This document shows positions 45,700 through 58,619 of a stretch of DNA of 64,000 bases, one piece after another (within the stretch, counting starts at the first letter, position 1; each line of letters opens with the position of its first letter). The DNA comes from Tricholoma matsutake. Lineage: Eukaryota > Basidiomycota > Agaricomycetes > Agaricales > Tricholomataceae. The notes under the pieces were generated by a model that saw only the letters and a program-made list of their open reading frames with translations, was not told the DNA's origin and searched no databases. The stretch covers positions 1,984,001 through 2,048,000 of the forward strand of contig AP026550.1 in the NCBI GenBank assembly GCA_026075535.2, in the 5' to 3' direction. Position numbers and translations under genes: made by a program.

Positions 45700-48600
45700 A
45701 GTGTGATGTGGTTCAACTTGACAGATAATTCCGATTCGTCCCAGAAACTTAATATACCAAACTTATGTGTAATTTTTGGGGTTCATCCGATTCGCCTACC
45801 CCTACTCTTTTCTCATGTTTCCAAGATCAGCCTGGCAAGGTGTTGTTGGGCGACTTCCATGTACATATCCTCCTTGTCCAGCAACCTTTCTTAGCCATTG
45901 TGGCCTTACAAATTATGTTCACACTGTTCATAACAACTCACATCTCATTATCCAATCATCTGATACTCATCCTCCACCTGCTTCACCACTGTCTCACTCA
46001 ATGCATCTTGATGAACCTGACATGCATGCTAACCCAACTCCCAAACAACAAAAGGTTGAACAAAAAATATATCACCTGCTTCTCAATGGTATGTCAAATT
46101 TCAATTTCTTCAATGAGATGGCTGAAGATTGGCACAGGGAGACCTTGTGATACACATGGTCAGTATATAGCTCTGGAAATGCCTCTACCTCCACATACTC
46201 TTGCTTCTGATGACAATTGGTTACCTTATGAAGACGAGGTGCAGTTCAAGACAGACGACCTCCTATTTTGCAAGGATGAAATGTTGCAGAAGAACATCAA
46301 CTATCTTCTGGAACTGTGGGGCTTGTCATTGATAAAACATGGCGATCTTGGGCCATTTGACACTTACAAGCAGATTTATGAGACAATTGATGTGACTATG
46401 CTGGGCGACGCACCTTGGAAATGTTTTCAGGCAGGGTTTGATATAGATCTTCCCAAAGATGCCCCACACTGGAAGCAGCAGCCTTATGAGGTATGGTATT
46501 GTGATCCAGACATGGTTATCACAAATTTGCTTGATAATCCTGACTTCGATGGAGAGTTTGACACGACACCATATGTGCATCTTGATGTGGATGGTAAACG
46601 TTGCTGGAGTGATTTCATGTCCTCAAACTATCCTTGGCGTCATTGTGTATGGATCTAGATCTTTGATGACAATTTTACACATACAGGATCAAATTTTTGA
46701 GGAAGACTCTTCTACCAAAGGTGCTATGTATGTTGATATCATTCTCAGGAGTGATAAGATGACTGTCTTCATTGCAACTGGTGATACAGAATACCATCCT
46801 CTTTATCTATCCATTGGCAATTTTCATAATGGAGTCTGACATGCGCATCACAATGCACTTATTCCAATTGCATTTTTAGCTATTCCAAAAAGTGAGTCAG
46901 ATAGGATATGTTGATATATTTTGAGTCTGAGCCTTTATGCACAGGTGATCGTAAATATGATAATGATCCTTCCTTTTGAATGTTCAAGTGTCAGCTTTAT
47001 CATGCTTCTTTATCAGCAATTCTTCAGAGTATCAAGCCTGGCATGACAATGCCTGTCATTTGACAATGCCCTGATGGACATTTTCATTGGGTTATCTATG
47101 ACCTTGGCCCTTTCATTGCTGACTATCCTGAACAGGTCATGCTTACTGGTATTGCTGAAGAATGGTGTCCAAAGTAAGTCTGCTTGCAATTATTGATGTA
47201 TTTGTTTTGACATTTTGATAGATGTACTTCACTTCCTACAAATCTGGATGTTCCAGATGGTCCCTGAACACATTCACTTACCAATGAACTGTTGGCTGCA
47301 TTTGGAGATGACAAATTGTGGGATGAGTATGGCATGGACACAGATATCGTAGTATGTTAACTGTTAAAATCTGCGCTTGTTAAGCTGATATTTAATAGCC
47401 ATTTACATGCGACTTTCCATGTGCTGATATCCATGAGCTCATTTCTTCTGACATCTTGCACCAGCTCATTAAGGGGACATTTAAGGATCATCCCGTCACT
47501 TGGGTTGGTGAGTACTTGTATTGCACATATAGCAAGGCAGAGGCTGACAAGATTTTGGATGAGATTGATCAGAGGTTTGCCCATTGCATTGAATCAACAT
47601 CATACTAAGTCTAATGTCTGAAAAAGAATTGCAGCAACACCAACATTTCCAGAGCTATGACATTTTAAGCAAGGACATCGCTTCAAGCAGTGGACTGGTG
47701 ATGACTTGAAGGCCCTGATGAAGGTATGTCATGTTTGCTACTGCTATCGCAAGCAATGACTGCATGTGGCAATTAGGTTTACCTACCAGCAATCAAGGGT
47801 CTGGTACCTCCTGAAATGGTTCAAGCTATCAGGGCACTGCTTGAATTTTGTTATCTTGTTCGACAAAAGGATTCTGATGAAAACACACTCGACATGATTG
47901 ACAAAGCACTGGAATGTTTTCACCAGCATTGTGAGATTTTCTGTACAGCTGGCATTCAGCCGGATGGGTACTCGCTTCCTCACCAACACTCATTAGTACA
48001 TTATTGTTCTAACATCAAGCTTTTCAGTGCCCCAAATGGATTGTGCTCATCAATCACTGAATCTCAACATATTACAGCTGTAAAAAACCCATGGCATTGA
48101 TCCAGCAAGTGTGAGGCACTTGGTCAGATGCTTCTTACCAACCAATGCCTTGACAAGTTGGCTGCTTCAGAGGCTGACTTTATTGAATGTGGCATGCTCC
48201 CAGCCATCTGACCACCTCCACTTCATGACAAGGATGAGGATGAGGATGAGGATGAGGATGGTCCAATTGATGGAGAGCAAGTCATGGCACATGTTACTCT
48301 TGCTTGCACCCGATGTATGTCCTCCTGTTTAAAATGCGATGTCCAAAGTTAATCCCACCATAGAGCAACAATATCCCTGTGATTTACTAGGTCTTGCAAC
48401 TGCTATTGATGAACCAGCCCTCCCCCTTCTTGTTCAACATTTTATCTACCACCAGCTCCAATCTGATTCTCTTGATATTGTGCTTGAAGACATTACAATA
48501 GCATCACCAATATCTGTTTTTCATTTGGCTACTGCAACATTTTTACACTCCCAGTGACCCATCTGGAATCTGTGGAATGTGTCGTGAACTTATTCAATCA

Positions 48601-49011
48601 ATGCCATCTTGGCATTGTGGACCTCCTTGCCATGACTGTGTTTATGTTGTTGATGATGACAGCCAAGATGGCTTTCAGGGCATGAGTGTTGTCCAAATTT
48701 GCCTTTTCTTCTTGTTTGAGTATAATGATCTCACCTACCCCTGTGCATTTGTAGAGTGGTTCAAGAAGATAGGAATGTTGCCTGATAGTCAGACAGGGAT
48801 GTGGATTGTAGAGCCTGAGCTTGATCAACACAGTAATTGACTGTGCTCTATTCTGCATTTTGGACTCTTTTGTATGTGGCATGCATCTTATTCCTGTTTA
48901 TGGACCAAACTTTCTTCCACTTAATTTTCTTCATGTATGGAGTCTCGACACATTTGAAGCCTTCCATTTAAATAACTTTATTAATTACCATGCAAACAAA
49001 ATTATTTTTTA
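45700..49011 (+). pseudogene. Plavaka-type (CACTA-like) transposase, decayed
   Basis: Recognised blocks in the family order: NWLPYEDEVQFKTDDLLFC and LLELWGLSLIKHGDLGPF (46200-46380), PWKCFQAGFDIDLPKDAPHW, VWYCDPDMVITNLLDNPDF, GKRCWSDFMSSNYPWRH (to 46658). After a frame change come GAMYVDIILRSDKMTVFIA and EYHPLYLSIGN (46720-46830). Then YPEQVMLTGI (about 47125), LWDEYGMD, a block around ISSDILHQLIKGTFKDH (47430-47490), and QPDGYSLPHQHSLVHY with APNGLCSSITESQHITAVK (47960-48080). A C-terminal domain reaches NKIIF at about 49008. Stops and frame changes are many and one acidic DEDEDE run (48230-48260) is present. It is cut-and-paste class II. Its terminal repeats were not located. Confidence 0.8.
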
Positions 49012-50252
49012 ATCTGCTTGATTAGGACAATGAAAGATGGCCTAGCTTATGAAGACAGTATCCTTGAAGCATGATTGTTGTGGCAGAATCCCAGTTGTGT
49101 GGTATGGTGTGAGGGTTGTGGAAGCTGTGTGGCAAGTCTGGCCCTATACACACTACAATGACCATGCTTGTCACACTGACTCACACACAGCCACAGCAAT
49201 GTGGTTTTCCTGATGAGAGGCTATCACAATCACCACCAATCATGAGCAGCAGACATTTACATTGAAAGGTATCATTCACTATGCACAGAACCATTTTACA
49301 GCACATCTGAAATTATTATCTGGCACCTGGTTTCATGATGGAATTGTGACAGGGTGTGCATTGACATTGGAACCACTTCAACAACACCATCTCAATACAG
49401 CAATTTCAGCTGTTTTCAGCTATGTACCTGCCCCATAGAGAACTCAGACCTGCCATGTGCAGGATTGGCCCACTAGCACATGTTTACTACATGAAAGTCT
49501 AGGTATGATACATATATATCTTGTTGAGAAAGCCAAAGACCAGTAGTCATCAAGACCCACATTTCCAAGACATGTTTTCAAAATTTGTTCAAACACCTAC
49601 CCAATGATAGTAGCATTAATTGAGGTCCACAGCATGTGGGAGGGTAGTCACAGTAAAGCTCACAGGACCTGAAAAATGAAGAATAGTGTCAATTGATGGC
49701 TCGATATTGATGTTTGTGGGCTCGATGCTCAGTATTGAGTTCCCATGCCAGTATTGAGTCTGCATTTGGCCTCGTTAGTTGTAGTGTACAATATTCCATA
49801 TTAGATGCCTCTAAAATCCTTCAATCCCAGAGCCAGTTACTGATCTTGTTTATCTTGATGCAATAGGGTCTTCTCAGCTTTTTTTAACCATGGTTCATTC
49901 ATTCTTGGGCTTTGCTCTGCCTTGATCTCAGTGTCTTGGGTGTCACCTCTTTGCTGTCTTTCTAGGGCACTACCCTTACAACATCATACTATAACTCTTG
50001 AATGCCTTTGGACATACTCACTCAAGATTTCTGGAGCTACTACACATGTTTGTGTCTTGATGCGATGCAATGTTTTCACTTGCACAGCCACTTTGATTTT
50101 CAAAATCTTCGGACTATCATATCTCCTCTGTTGTGGGTTCATTTTCTATCATCTCTTTTGGACTCTAATTAACTTGCACCATGCTTCCTCTCCTGTCATG
50201 ATCAATCCCCATACTTGCCCTTTCATTCTGGAATTTTTATGCATCTAGATAG
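49012..50252. other. No gene recognised
   Basis: No credible frame and no clear repeat. Base composition is like the surrounding decayed transposon DNA. Confidence 0.5.
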
Positions 50253-50254
50253 TA

Positions 50255-51006
50255 CAGTATTTGACCGGTCACTTGTACACCATGGGTCACTTGTACATTT
50301 GCCTTTTTCTTACTCATATTGGCTCTGGGAATACATATTTTTGCTTCCTGAGGTCCAACAAGTATCTATACACTTTGCATAAGCAGTTGGTAGTGAATAT
50401 CTAGGTTTGCCATTTTAGGGTGGCTGATTGATCCGGTTTAGTGCATGATCATAAAAATAGAAACCCAGTTCTCAGTGATGACAAGGACTATTTGAATGGA
50501 AAGAAAACTTCCCAACCCAATCTATGAGAGCCTGTTAACATATTTAACAGCAAAACTTCACTAACAAATAATGGAATCATGTTCTATGAGTCAGATTACA
50601 CGAAATGATGAGGATAAGGGTGACATATGTCACATATGTCACAGGTACACATTTTGTGGTTTATATTCTGTAGTACTTGATTACCTGACTATGGAGACTA
50701 TATTTTGATACTATTAGGCATAGAAATACTGGTTTTAATTTTTAGAGCTCAGAATTATATACTATAGCAATTCTACAGGCTATTCTGGCAAAAGTGTACA
50801 TGTGAGCCATTTTGGTCAATTCAGGTACCATCAGAGGCTGATGCCTACCATGCATCCAGACTGTGACCTCTGGATACCAGGTTGCATACACAACATATTT
50901 CGATGCCTACCTATCATATGTAACTCAGACCTTGACAATATCTCCCATAGATCTCTCACAGGAAGCCGAACATTGATTTAGTGTACACGTGACCAGTCAA
51001 ATACTG
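50255..51006. mobile_element. Non-autonomous Tc1/mariner-like element
   Basis: Inverted ends CAGTATTTGACCGGTCACTT (50255) and the inverse of CAGTATTTGACTGGTCACGT (51006), each flanked by TA (50253-50254, 51007-51008), the mariner target. About 752 bp, no transposase frame. Confidence 0.75.
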
Positions 51007-51008
51007 TA

Positions 51009-51640
51009 GGTCCCACCACAAATACTAGTACATCCATTGCTTATCTCTTTCTTTCTTTCAAATAATCTACTGAAGGGTCTCTACAATCTGCTAAGTCCTA
51101 GGACTTTTGATGCAGCCTTTATTCTCCTATTGCAATTTTTATATTTTGCATTTTTTTAACTTCCTTGTTAATTCATCTAATACTTGTTTGTCATTCTTGA
51201 AATCAATCCCAACTATTTATCCTTAAAATGGCTCTTGGGATACCCAATTCCCATAGGATTCCATGCATCTCCAGATGTTGTGTGATCGATTTACACTTTA
51301 CTATTCCAATTGTGTGGCTTAGAAAAGCTAAAATAATTCAGGGAAAACCTGGTGCATACAAGAGGCCCAAATCCATGCTTATACATGGGGTAGCTAATTA
51401 ATTGCCAAGATGCACAGAGACTGTGAGGGAATGAACAGAAAATCTTCTTCCTTCCTTTTTTGTATTTTTCCTTTTTGGGAATTTATTTTCTAATTAATTA
51501 TATCATCCTACAAACATCCCAATTGAGGCTCAATACTGATTGTTGTGGAATAAAATAAAAAAATAAAAAAATAAAGCAGTGGGATACTGAAAAGGAAGGA
51601 GGACTGTTTGTCTTTGTTTAATCTCGCCGCCTCTAAGTGC
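51009..51640. other. No gene recognised
   Basis: Intergenic sequence downstream of the gene 51643-57288, with an AAATAAAA run at 51550-51575 and nothing else I can support. Confidence 0.4.
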
Positions 51641-51642
51641 CA

Positions 51643-54600
51643 TCACACCATCGAGTATCGATTATCATCACCCTCCTCCTCCCATCCCTCATTGCAGGGT
51701 AGTCTCAGCTTCTTGGGGTTTTGACCACGACAATCTACCTTTCCACAGTCTTTGCACTTGTTTGTGCAATACTTTACCTCCTTTCTCCCTCGACATTCTG
51801 TCCCACTGACACACTTTCTGCAGCTTCTTGCTTGTCGCTTCCTTTTGGTGGGCTGTACTTCTGTGGATGCCTCAGCTGTGCACTTTCTTGACAGTATCTG
51901 AGATGTTTCGACTGTGGATACCGGCCTCTGACTCTCTTTGGGGTTTTCTGTCAATCTTGTTGGAGAAGTGGACTTGGACAATGTGGGAGACTTGGAGATA
52001 GTGCGATCGGGATTGACTGTCGACATTGTTGGCATATCGACATCTGGAAGTGGCTGGTGGATCTAGAGGAAAGAATCCTTTCGTGACAGAATGGAGCTGC
52101 ATGGTGCTTTCTGTGGCTAGGGGCACAGTTCCGGACTGACTGGGATCCTGGAGTGCTTTCTTGAGTGGCAGACAGTCCTTGGGTGTTACTCCCATTGTCT
52201 GCTTGGTGTTTGTTTGACTTTTCCAGTCTCCATTGAAATACATTCTCAAATGCTCAGCCAACTGCCACAAGGGAAGAACTTCATAGGAATAAATGATGAA
52301 CTGAATGAGTGATACACACCTTATATGAAATCTCCTTGTGCTCATCTGCATATCTGTTCCATACTTTCACGGCTATTTCCCACTGGGCTGATGCAAAAGA
52401 AACATTTTCAGCAACAAGCTGCCAGAACAAATTACACTCTTTGCAGCTGTGAATGGGAAGTACGGGTTTTCGGGTTCCCTGCATTGAGGCCAAAAACTTC
52501 TGAGGTTGATTCAAGTGGAGAAGTGCTTGATACTCTCCCATTCCTGATTTTACCCTGATGTCATCAGGAATTGGAAGTACACCAGAAACTTTGTTGCTGG
52601 GTATGTAGAGATTCCCATTCACCCAGCCAGTGATGAGATGGGACTTGGGAACCTGATTATGGACATACATGAGCATTTCTTGAAGCTCGTTCACAAGCCA
52701 GATGTTATAGTGACCTGTATAGTGCCTCCCAGTACTGTTCAAGGTCCCTACCTGTGAAGTCTACTAAGATGGCAGTTATAACAGGGATATAGAGATATTA
52801 GCTTACAAGTAAGTTGTGTTGCAAGATGAAATCTGATAGGCAAGCTTGAACATGGCAGATTGAAGCTCCAGATGTAGGAAGACATGATTGCAGATGTGTA
52901 TGAATAGTGTTGAAGGGTCCAGTCCATAGGACTGAAAAAAAGACCAAAATTGGACTGAATTGGACTGGAAAAGACCAGACCAGTGGTCTATTTATGGACC
53001 GGTCTTTTGCAGTTCAGTTAGCAGTCTTTCCATATTGAAAAATGTTGTAAAACCAAAGAAAACCAGTTTTATTGTGGGAATATATTGGACCATGTTCCCA
53101 CATGAAATCCGGTGAATTCAACCTCTGGTTCATAAAAAATGGTTAAGAATTGAGCAAGATATAACCAAATCTATTTTTGTATGAGTATTTTGTTGTATCA
53201 GATTGATTTTCATTTCATCTTACTCATATGTTGATCATTTGCTTGATTATATTAATGATCACAGGACTAACATGTATAATAATACTCCCACCATTTGTCA
53301 ATGCATGCTATGCATCACATAATTTATGGTTGTCACATTACATTTCTTGGTGTTCAGCATGAGTCATTCAGTAGATGTATTTTTATATTGATCATAGCCA
53401 AGTCAAATCTTAATGAAATGTCTTAAAAGTTAGACTGAATGATGGGGAATTACAATGTCTATCCATCTGCACAGTGGTTATAAGTAATATTTGCTAAGAT
53501 ACATATGGGTTATATTAATACAACAAATTTCACCACAAAACATCGGTCTGAACCAGTCTTAACCAGTCTTTTTTGGTCTTTTAACTGGAAAGGACCAGTC
53601 CTAGGTGGTCCAGTTTGGTTCTTGCAGTATCTGGGTCAGTCCTGGACTGGTTTAGGTTGCGGCCTTTACATTTTTGGGTCAAAAAAATGAACTGGACTGG
53701 ACCCTTAAACACTATGTATGAACACCACCCTCTGTCATGTTTGTGCCTCGGATGCATCTGTACAAGGGTAGTCCACCATATTTGGTATCAACACCAATAT
53801 AATACAGGGAAACTCCTGGAGGATCAGAGAGAAATCCTTTGTGAACAAGATCCAGAATATTTTTTGAGACATGCCAGGCTGCCACATTGAATCATGGTTC
53901 CCCATTTTTTGCATTTTTCAATGGACCATATGTTTGGAAGACATGTTCAATTAGAGGATACAATTGCTCAGGGGGTGGGATACTCCGCTTACAATGATGC
54001 CAAAGCCATTTAGCCCGTGTTCTAAGCATGTAATCCCATGTGAGAGGTGGATCCTGGGCTGCACCCCATGCAATGATGCACATTTTATCCTTCTGATCTG
54101 GGATGAAGATAGCATCACGTAGGGACAGAGAGAAGTCAACCCATAGTCCATGAGTGACAGAGAGATAGAACATGTTGAAGACATGGAATAGATCTTTTAC
54201 AATGCGAGTGCAGACAAGTGGGCACCAGCTGTGATCATCAACTTGACCCAAAATTTGCTCACCATTTTGCTGACTTGCAAGATCCACCTCAAAAGTGGCT
54301 AGCATAGGCCTATCTTCTGCTGTCACTGAGTTGATGGTGTCCAGCATAAGATTGCCTAAGTTCTGTGGGTCAATGGTTGAGATGTCAGCCAGTGCAGTGT
54401 CCAGTATACATTCTCGATCAGGATCTTGGGCACTGCAGGCTTTCAGAGCAGGATTTGATGGGGGGAATTGGGATAAAGCCATGCAGAGATGGGTGCACAG
54501 GCAAACAATGGGGAATGGGGTTTGACCAAATTCTGCAAGGGGCTGTTGTCTATGTGTCATAATGATGGCCCCTGGAACATAAACATCGTGAATTTCCACT

Positions 54601-57288
54601 AGGCAGCATGTAGCAGTCACATTAATGCCATCAAAACAATGTGTTGAGTCTGGAGATAGGACTCTCCATGCAATAACACAAGAATTGTCAGTGTTGTAAA
54701 GAAGGACTGGGCTAAGTGGTTTTGCATTGGATGCTAAAGGAGCTGGGAGTGGAATTGCAGAAAGAACATCATAGACAGAAAGAGCAGCATAGACATCACA
54801 TGCAGAGTATTGAATCTGTCAATCAGTGAGAGTTTCCACTTCCCAAGAGGTACTGACATGCTCAGAAATATTTTTGTCAAGTCATTTCCCAACAACTTCT
54901 GCGCAGAGATCTGCAAGGCCAATTTTCACTGACTTGACAGCAAGCCAATCTTTTGCAAATTTTCCTAGATCAATCCCACCAAGAAATGGAGAAGCAGATC
55001 CACAGGCTTTCTGAAGATACTGAAGATCAGCAGTCACACACTGCCCAACCTTTAGGATTTGTGGATTGCATAAGACCTGCTTCAGAATATGAGGAAGCTG
55101 CTTTCCAGCCAGTAGTTGACTAATCTGAAGTATTCTTATAGTAGTATTTGATAGTGAAAAAACTGCAGCTTACTTGTATGACATAGATATGCTTTCCAAC
55201 AGCAATCTGTAATACTGCAGTTTGGCCCTGCCCAGTGACAAATCCATTCCACATTCCACTCAGAATCTAGGGCAGCCACCACAACTCCTTTAGTATCATC
55301 ATCAGGTAAAAGCTGTAGTATTGACTGTATTGCAGCATTTATCTCATTGGTAGATTTCAGGATTGAGATTTGAATATCAGATGGAATGACGAGTGGTTCG
55401 AGATCAGAATACTTCTCTACAGGAACAACATTCTCCCACAAGGAAGGAAAGCATGTTTCAAGAAAATCCTTATCTGCCATGTTGTTGGTGTAGAAGACAG
55501 AAGGCTGGTCATGATGGTAGAGATGAAGTGACTCTCATTTGTACCAAGGCAAGTTCAAACTGAGAATGAGCCTTTGATGTGACAAGGTTGCAAACACAGA
55601 TCTCTCCTTTCTCATTTGTGACAGTCAAAAGAGCAGTGAAGATTTGGACACCATTAACTTTTGCAATGTGCTTGGTGAGCTATGGTAATTGTGTTAGCAG
55701 TAGTATTGAAAATTAGTCCAGATCTATTATAAACCTTGAAACTGTGATCAATTGCACATACATTTCCAGTAAGCATTGCCATATGCTGATTGAAGTCTTT
55801 GTGGTGCATCTCAATAAAGTGATCATACACATCCCGGAGCCACTGAGCGCTTGGAGTAAATCCATGGAACCCATCCTCTGTCTGGTCATCAAATGGGAGA
55901 AAAGGCTTGAAAGTCTTCCCCTGCCATTCAGACAAGCACTTTTGAGGCACAAGATAATGCAGGTATTGTAAATGTAGTTCATCATGCAGCTGAAGATGCT
56001 GGACATGGAGGGCATTGGAAAACTGCTTGGACCCCATGCCATGTTGGAAATATGTTCGCATAAATGCAAGAGTGTGACGAGAAATCCCACTACAATGAGT
56101 AAGCTGTGCTGGAAACTCAGAGCAAAGATTATAGTCAAGCATCGACAGGATACATGAGTCCCAGCTACAGAAAGTTACTGTTGGCTTCTTTGACTGGGGA
56201 TGAAGACAGTTTGGGCAACAATATTGATAACCAATTATCCAGATAGTCCATGAGAGATCAACACATCAACGAGGCTTTTCAATATGACCATGTCAGTAAA
56301 GCCTGGTCTTGCAGTTCGGACATGGCAACCCATGTGAAAGAAGTGCTTCAGGATCCCATAGAAACATATTGTAGTTGTACAGAGCAGAGGGTACAGGTGC
56401 CAAAGACAGCCAGAAAATAAAAAAATTTGACCTGCAAGAGAACCAGAATGTTCCAAGATCACGGTAGAGTGCTGGAAGACCATCTCTTCCCTGGATCTTA
56501 GATTCGGCAACTCTTTGCTCAAAGTCCTCCTTCAACCATGTTGGCAATGGGTAGTTTGTCTTAACATTCAGAGCCACTCCTTCACCTCCCAGTCCAGCTT
56601 CTGGCTCCTCCTTGTTCTCATCCTCAAAACTGCTGTCGTGGCCAAGCCCCTCTCCCAAGATTTCAGGTTCATCATCATCCTCATCTTTGTCTTCTGGCCA
56701 GACAACATCATGTGAAGGATCTTCATCTGGAATTACTCAAGATTTGCCTATGCTATCAGGGGTAGCAGGTGCAGTGTTAAGACTTGGAGTTTCCAAACAT
56801 GTTGGTAACAAAGGTGTTTGACTGTAGAGAGAGGGTGATTGGCCAACAAACACTGATTCAGCACTCAACACAGGCGATGCAGAGTTATGGTGATGCTCTA
56901 AGCTGACACTCAAGTTTGATGACTTGCAGCTGCATAATCCAGAACTGGGAGTAGAGTTGCATTGTGATGGTCCAAAGGCTGGTGTTTCAGGAACATGCTA
57001 TTTCAATCATTTTCAGCCAGTCAGTGCAAATGAAGCAGTAAGTAATTTCAATGAAATACTCACCAAACCACTGATTGCACATGTTGATTTACCAGAGCCA
57101 TGTGTTACCATTTTCCATGGCCATCCAACTGGGCACTTCTTGGGCAGTGATGACGATACTTCTTGTGCTGCCCGTTGCTTTGATCCACTTCCTTTTGGCC
57201 TCCCTACTGGTCTCTTTTCTGCTGCTGTTTTGCTACATTCTAGAGTTTGAGAGCGAGTGCTTACAGACCCAGGCATCAGCAAATTCAC
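51643..57288 (-). pseudogene. Exonuclease-transposase-like protein (RNase H fold + DEDD 3'-5' exonuclease), broken
   Basis: Starts at 57288 with an AT-hook (RPVGRPKGSG); a second is decayed (CPVGWPWK). A Cys region follows (CPNCKTRLY, about 56300; CCPNCLHP). The RNase H-like part has FHGFTPSAQWLRDVYD, HHKDFNQHMAMLTG and CAIDHSFK (55740-55890), then TKHIAKVNG. Where the family has a second aspartate (TDNMADK) this copy has asparagine (about 55475-55490). The exonuclease has AALDSEWNVE (55240-55270), VGQCVTADLQYL (about 55040) and ADLCAEVVGK (about 54890). C-terminal parts: EGGVHT, cut by the insertion 52905-53714, then GHYNIWLVNELQEM, an LPIHS region, and a Cys-rich tail (51643-52035; CRKC, CTNKCKDCGKVDC). 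TGA stops at 56293, 56266 and 54882 replace arginines. I associate this family with DUF6729 proteins of mushrooms; the transposase role is inferred. Confidence 0.7.
52905..53714. mobile_element. Non-autonomous hAT-type element, GTCCAG-tip family, copy 2
   Basis: Tips TAGTGTTGAAGGGTCCAGTC (52905) and, inverted, TAGTGTTTAAGGGTCCAGTC (53714). The target duplication TGTATGAA is perfect (52897-52904 and 53715-53722). It interrupts the coding sequence of the exonuclease-transposase gene between EGGVHT and the next block. It is nearly identical over its length to copy 1 at 40725-41535. Confidence 0.94.
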
Positions 57289-57463
57289 AAAAATATTTTG
57301 GAGCTTTATAAAGACACTATACAGTCAAAAAAGCTGAAAAGTGGGAAGATGTTTGGCTAGGCCCCCCTTTCCAAAAAGTTGGGTGTGGGGACACACTATA
57401 AAGACCAAAAAGTTATATGGTCACACAAAGTCTATAAAGTACAACTAATGTCACTATGCTATA

Positions 57464-57662
57464 GTGGGGCATGCCCACAGAATGGCAGGGAAGAGATGGG
57501 TTTATATATCTGAACATGAGCATGGACCATTTGTACATGTTTCCAGGTCATGTGTTGCCATACAAGCCGATCTAACATTGCAAACACATACAAATGGTCC
57601 ATGCACATGTTCAAATATATATAATCCCATCTCATCCCCTTCTATTCCTTGTGCATGCCCCA
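57464..57662. mobile_element. Foldback (MITE-like) element
   Basis: Arms of about 75 bp (57464-57538 and 57588-57662) begin TGGGGCATG and are largely complementary, sharing CATGGACCATTTGTA / TACAAATGGTCCATG. TA-rich flanks fit a TA-type target but do not prove it. No other gene is seen in 57289-58189, which also has related AAGTC/GACTT words near 57315-57440. Confidence 0.6.
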
Positions 57663-58206
57663 TATTATAATTATAATTATAATAATATATATGAGACTTT
57701 TTAACTTTTAGGCCTTTTTTATACTTTCTTGTCAATAGGTCTTTTGAGATTGGTTAATAAAGCTGAAAAAGTCAAAAAGCCCAAAAATAAAGTGTGATTT
57801 TCCTGATGGGTGTTTCTGTGATGAATGTTGGTACAGCAGGCATGAGGGGTAATCTGCCAGATAAATTTAGTAGGGTAGCCTGAATGAGATATATTACCCA
57901 CTGGTAGACTGTAGAGGATGGCACATTCTCAGAGTCTCTGCCAGGAACAGTGGGCTCTTCAATAGGGGAAACTGCCATAGGCAAATTTGAAGACATATCT
58001 ACGAGAACAATTGTTCAAAGGATGTTTAGTAATTTTGTAGTGTTCCTACACATACCGATAGGTCTGTGCTGATTTGTTTTTGAGCGTGTTCATCTGTGAT
58101 CATGAGCGCAACTCAGCTTATGACATTCAGTCTTCCCATTCTTGTCGACCATCGGTGACATCACTGATGACCAACTCCACTCAGAATCAGAGCTGACTCG
58201 CACTTG

Positions 58207-58498
58207 TTTCTGTGAGCAAGATCCAGTGGATTAGACTCCACCACTGATCTAAACTCAGGGTTGGGTGGGTTGGGTGGCAAAATTTGGTGGAGCGAGTGGA
58301 AGTAGAAAGATGAGACAAAATTGATGTGCACAGACCATACTACTTCCACTTACTGAGTCAGCTTTTGTTGAGGGTTCAATGTTCAAGCTGACTCACACTT
58401 GTTACAATAAACAAATATAATACAACAGGTTTTGGGGGAAGGAAAATTCCAGTAGAATTTTCTGTGAGCAAGATCTGGTGGATTAGACTCCACCACCA
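58207..58498 (-). repeat. B2-A2-B1 repeat block
   Basis: B2 58207-58244, A2 58291-58387 and B1 58458-58498, with the linker words CTGACTCGCACTTGTT and CTGACTCACACTTGTT also repeated (58191 and 58388). Confidence 0.8.
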
Positions 58499-58619
58499 AA
58501 GTGAACGAAGTGAACCAGTCAGAATCCACTGGAAACTGACTCCCCCAGAAAAAAGGTTGTAAAATGATTATAGAGAGGCTAAGTGTGACATGACAGAAGA
58601 AATAGGTTGTAGTTTATTG

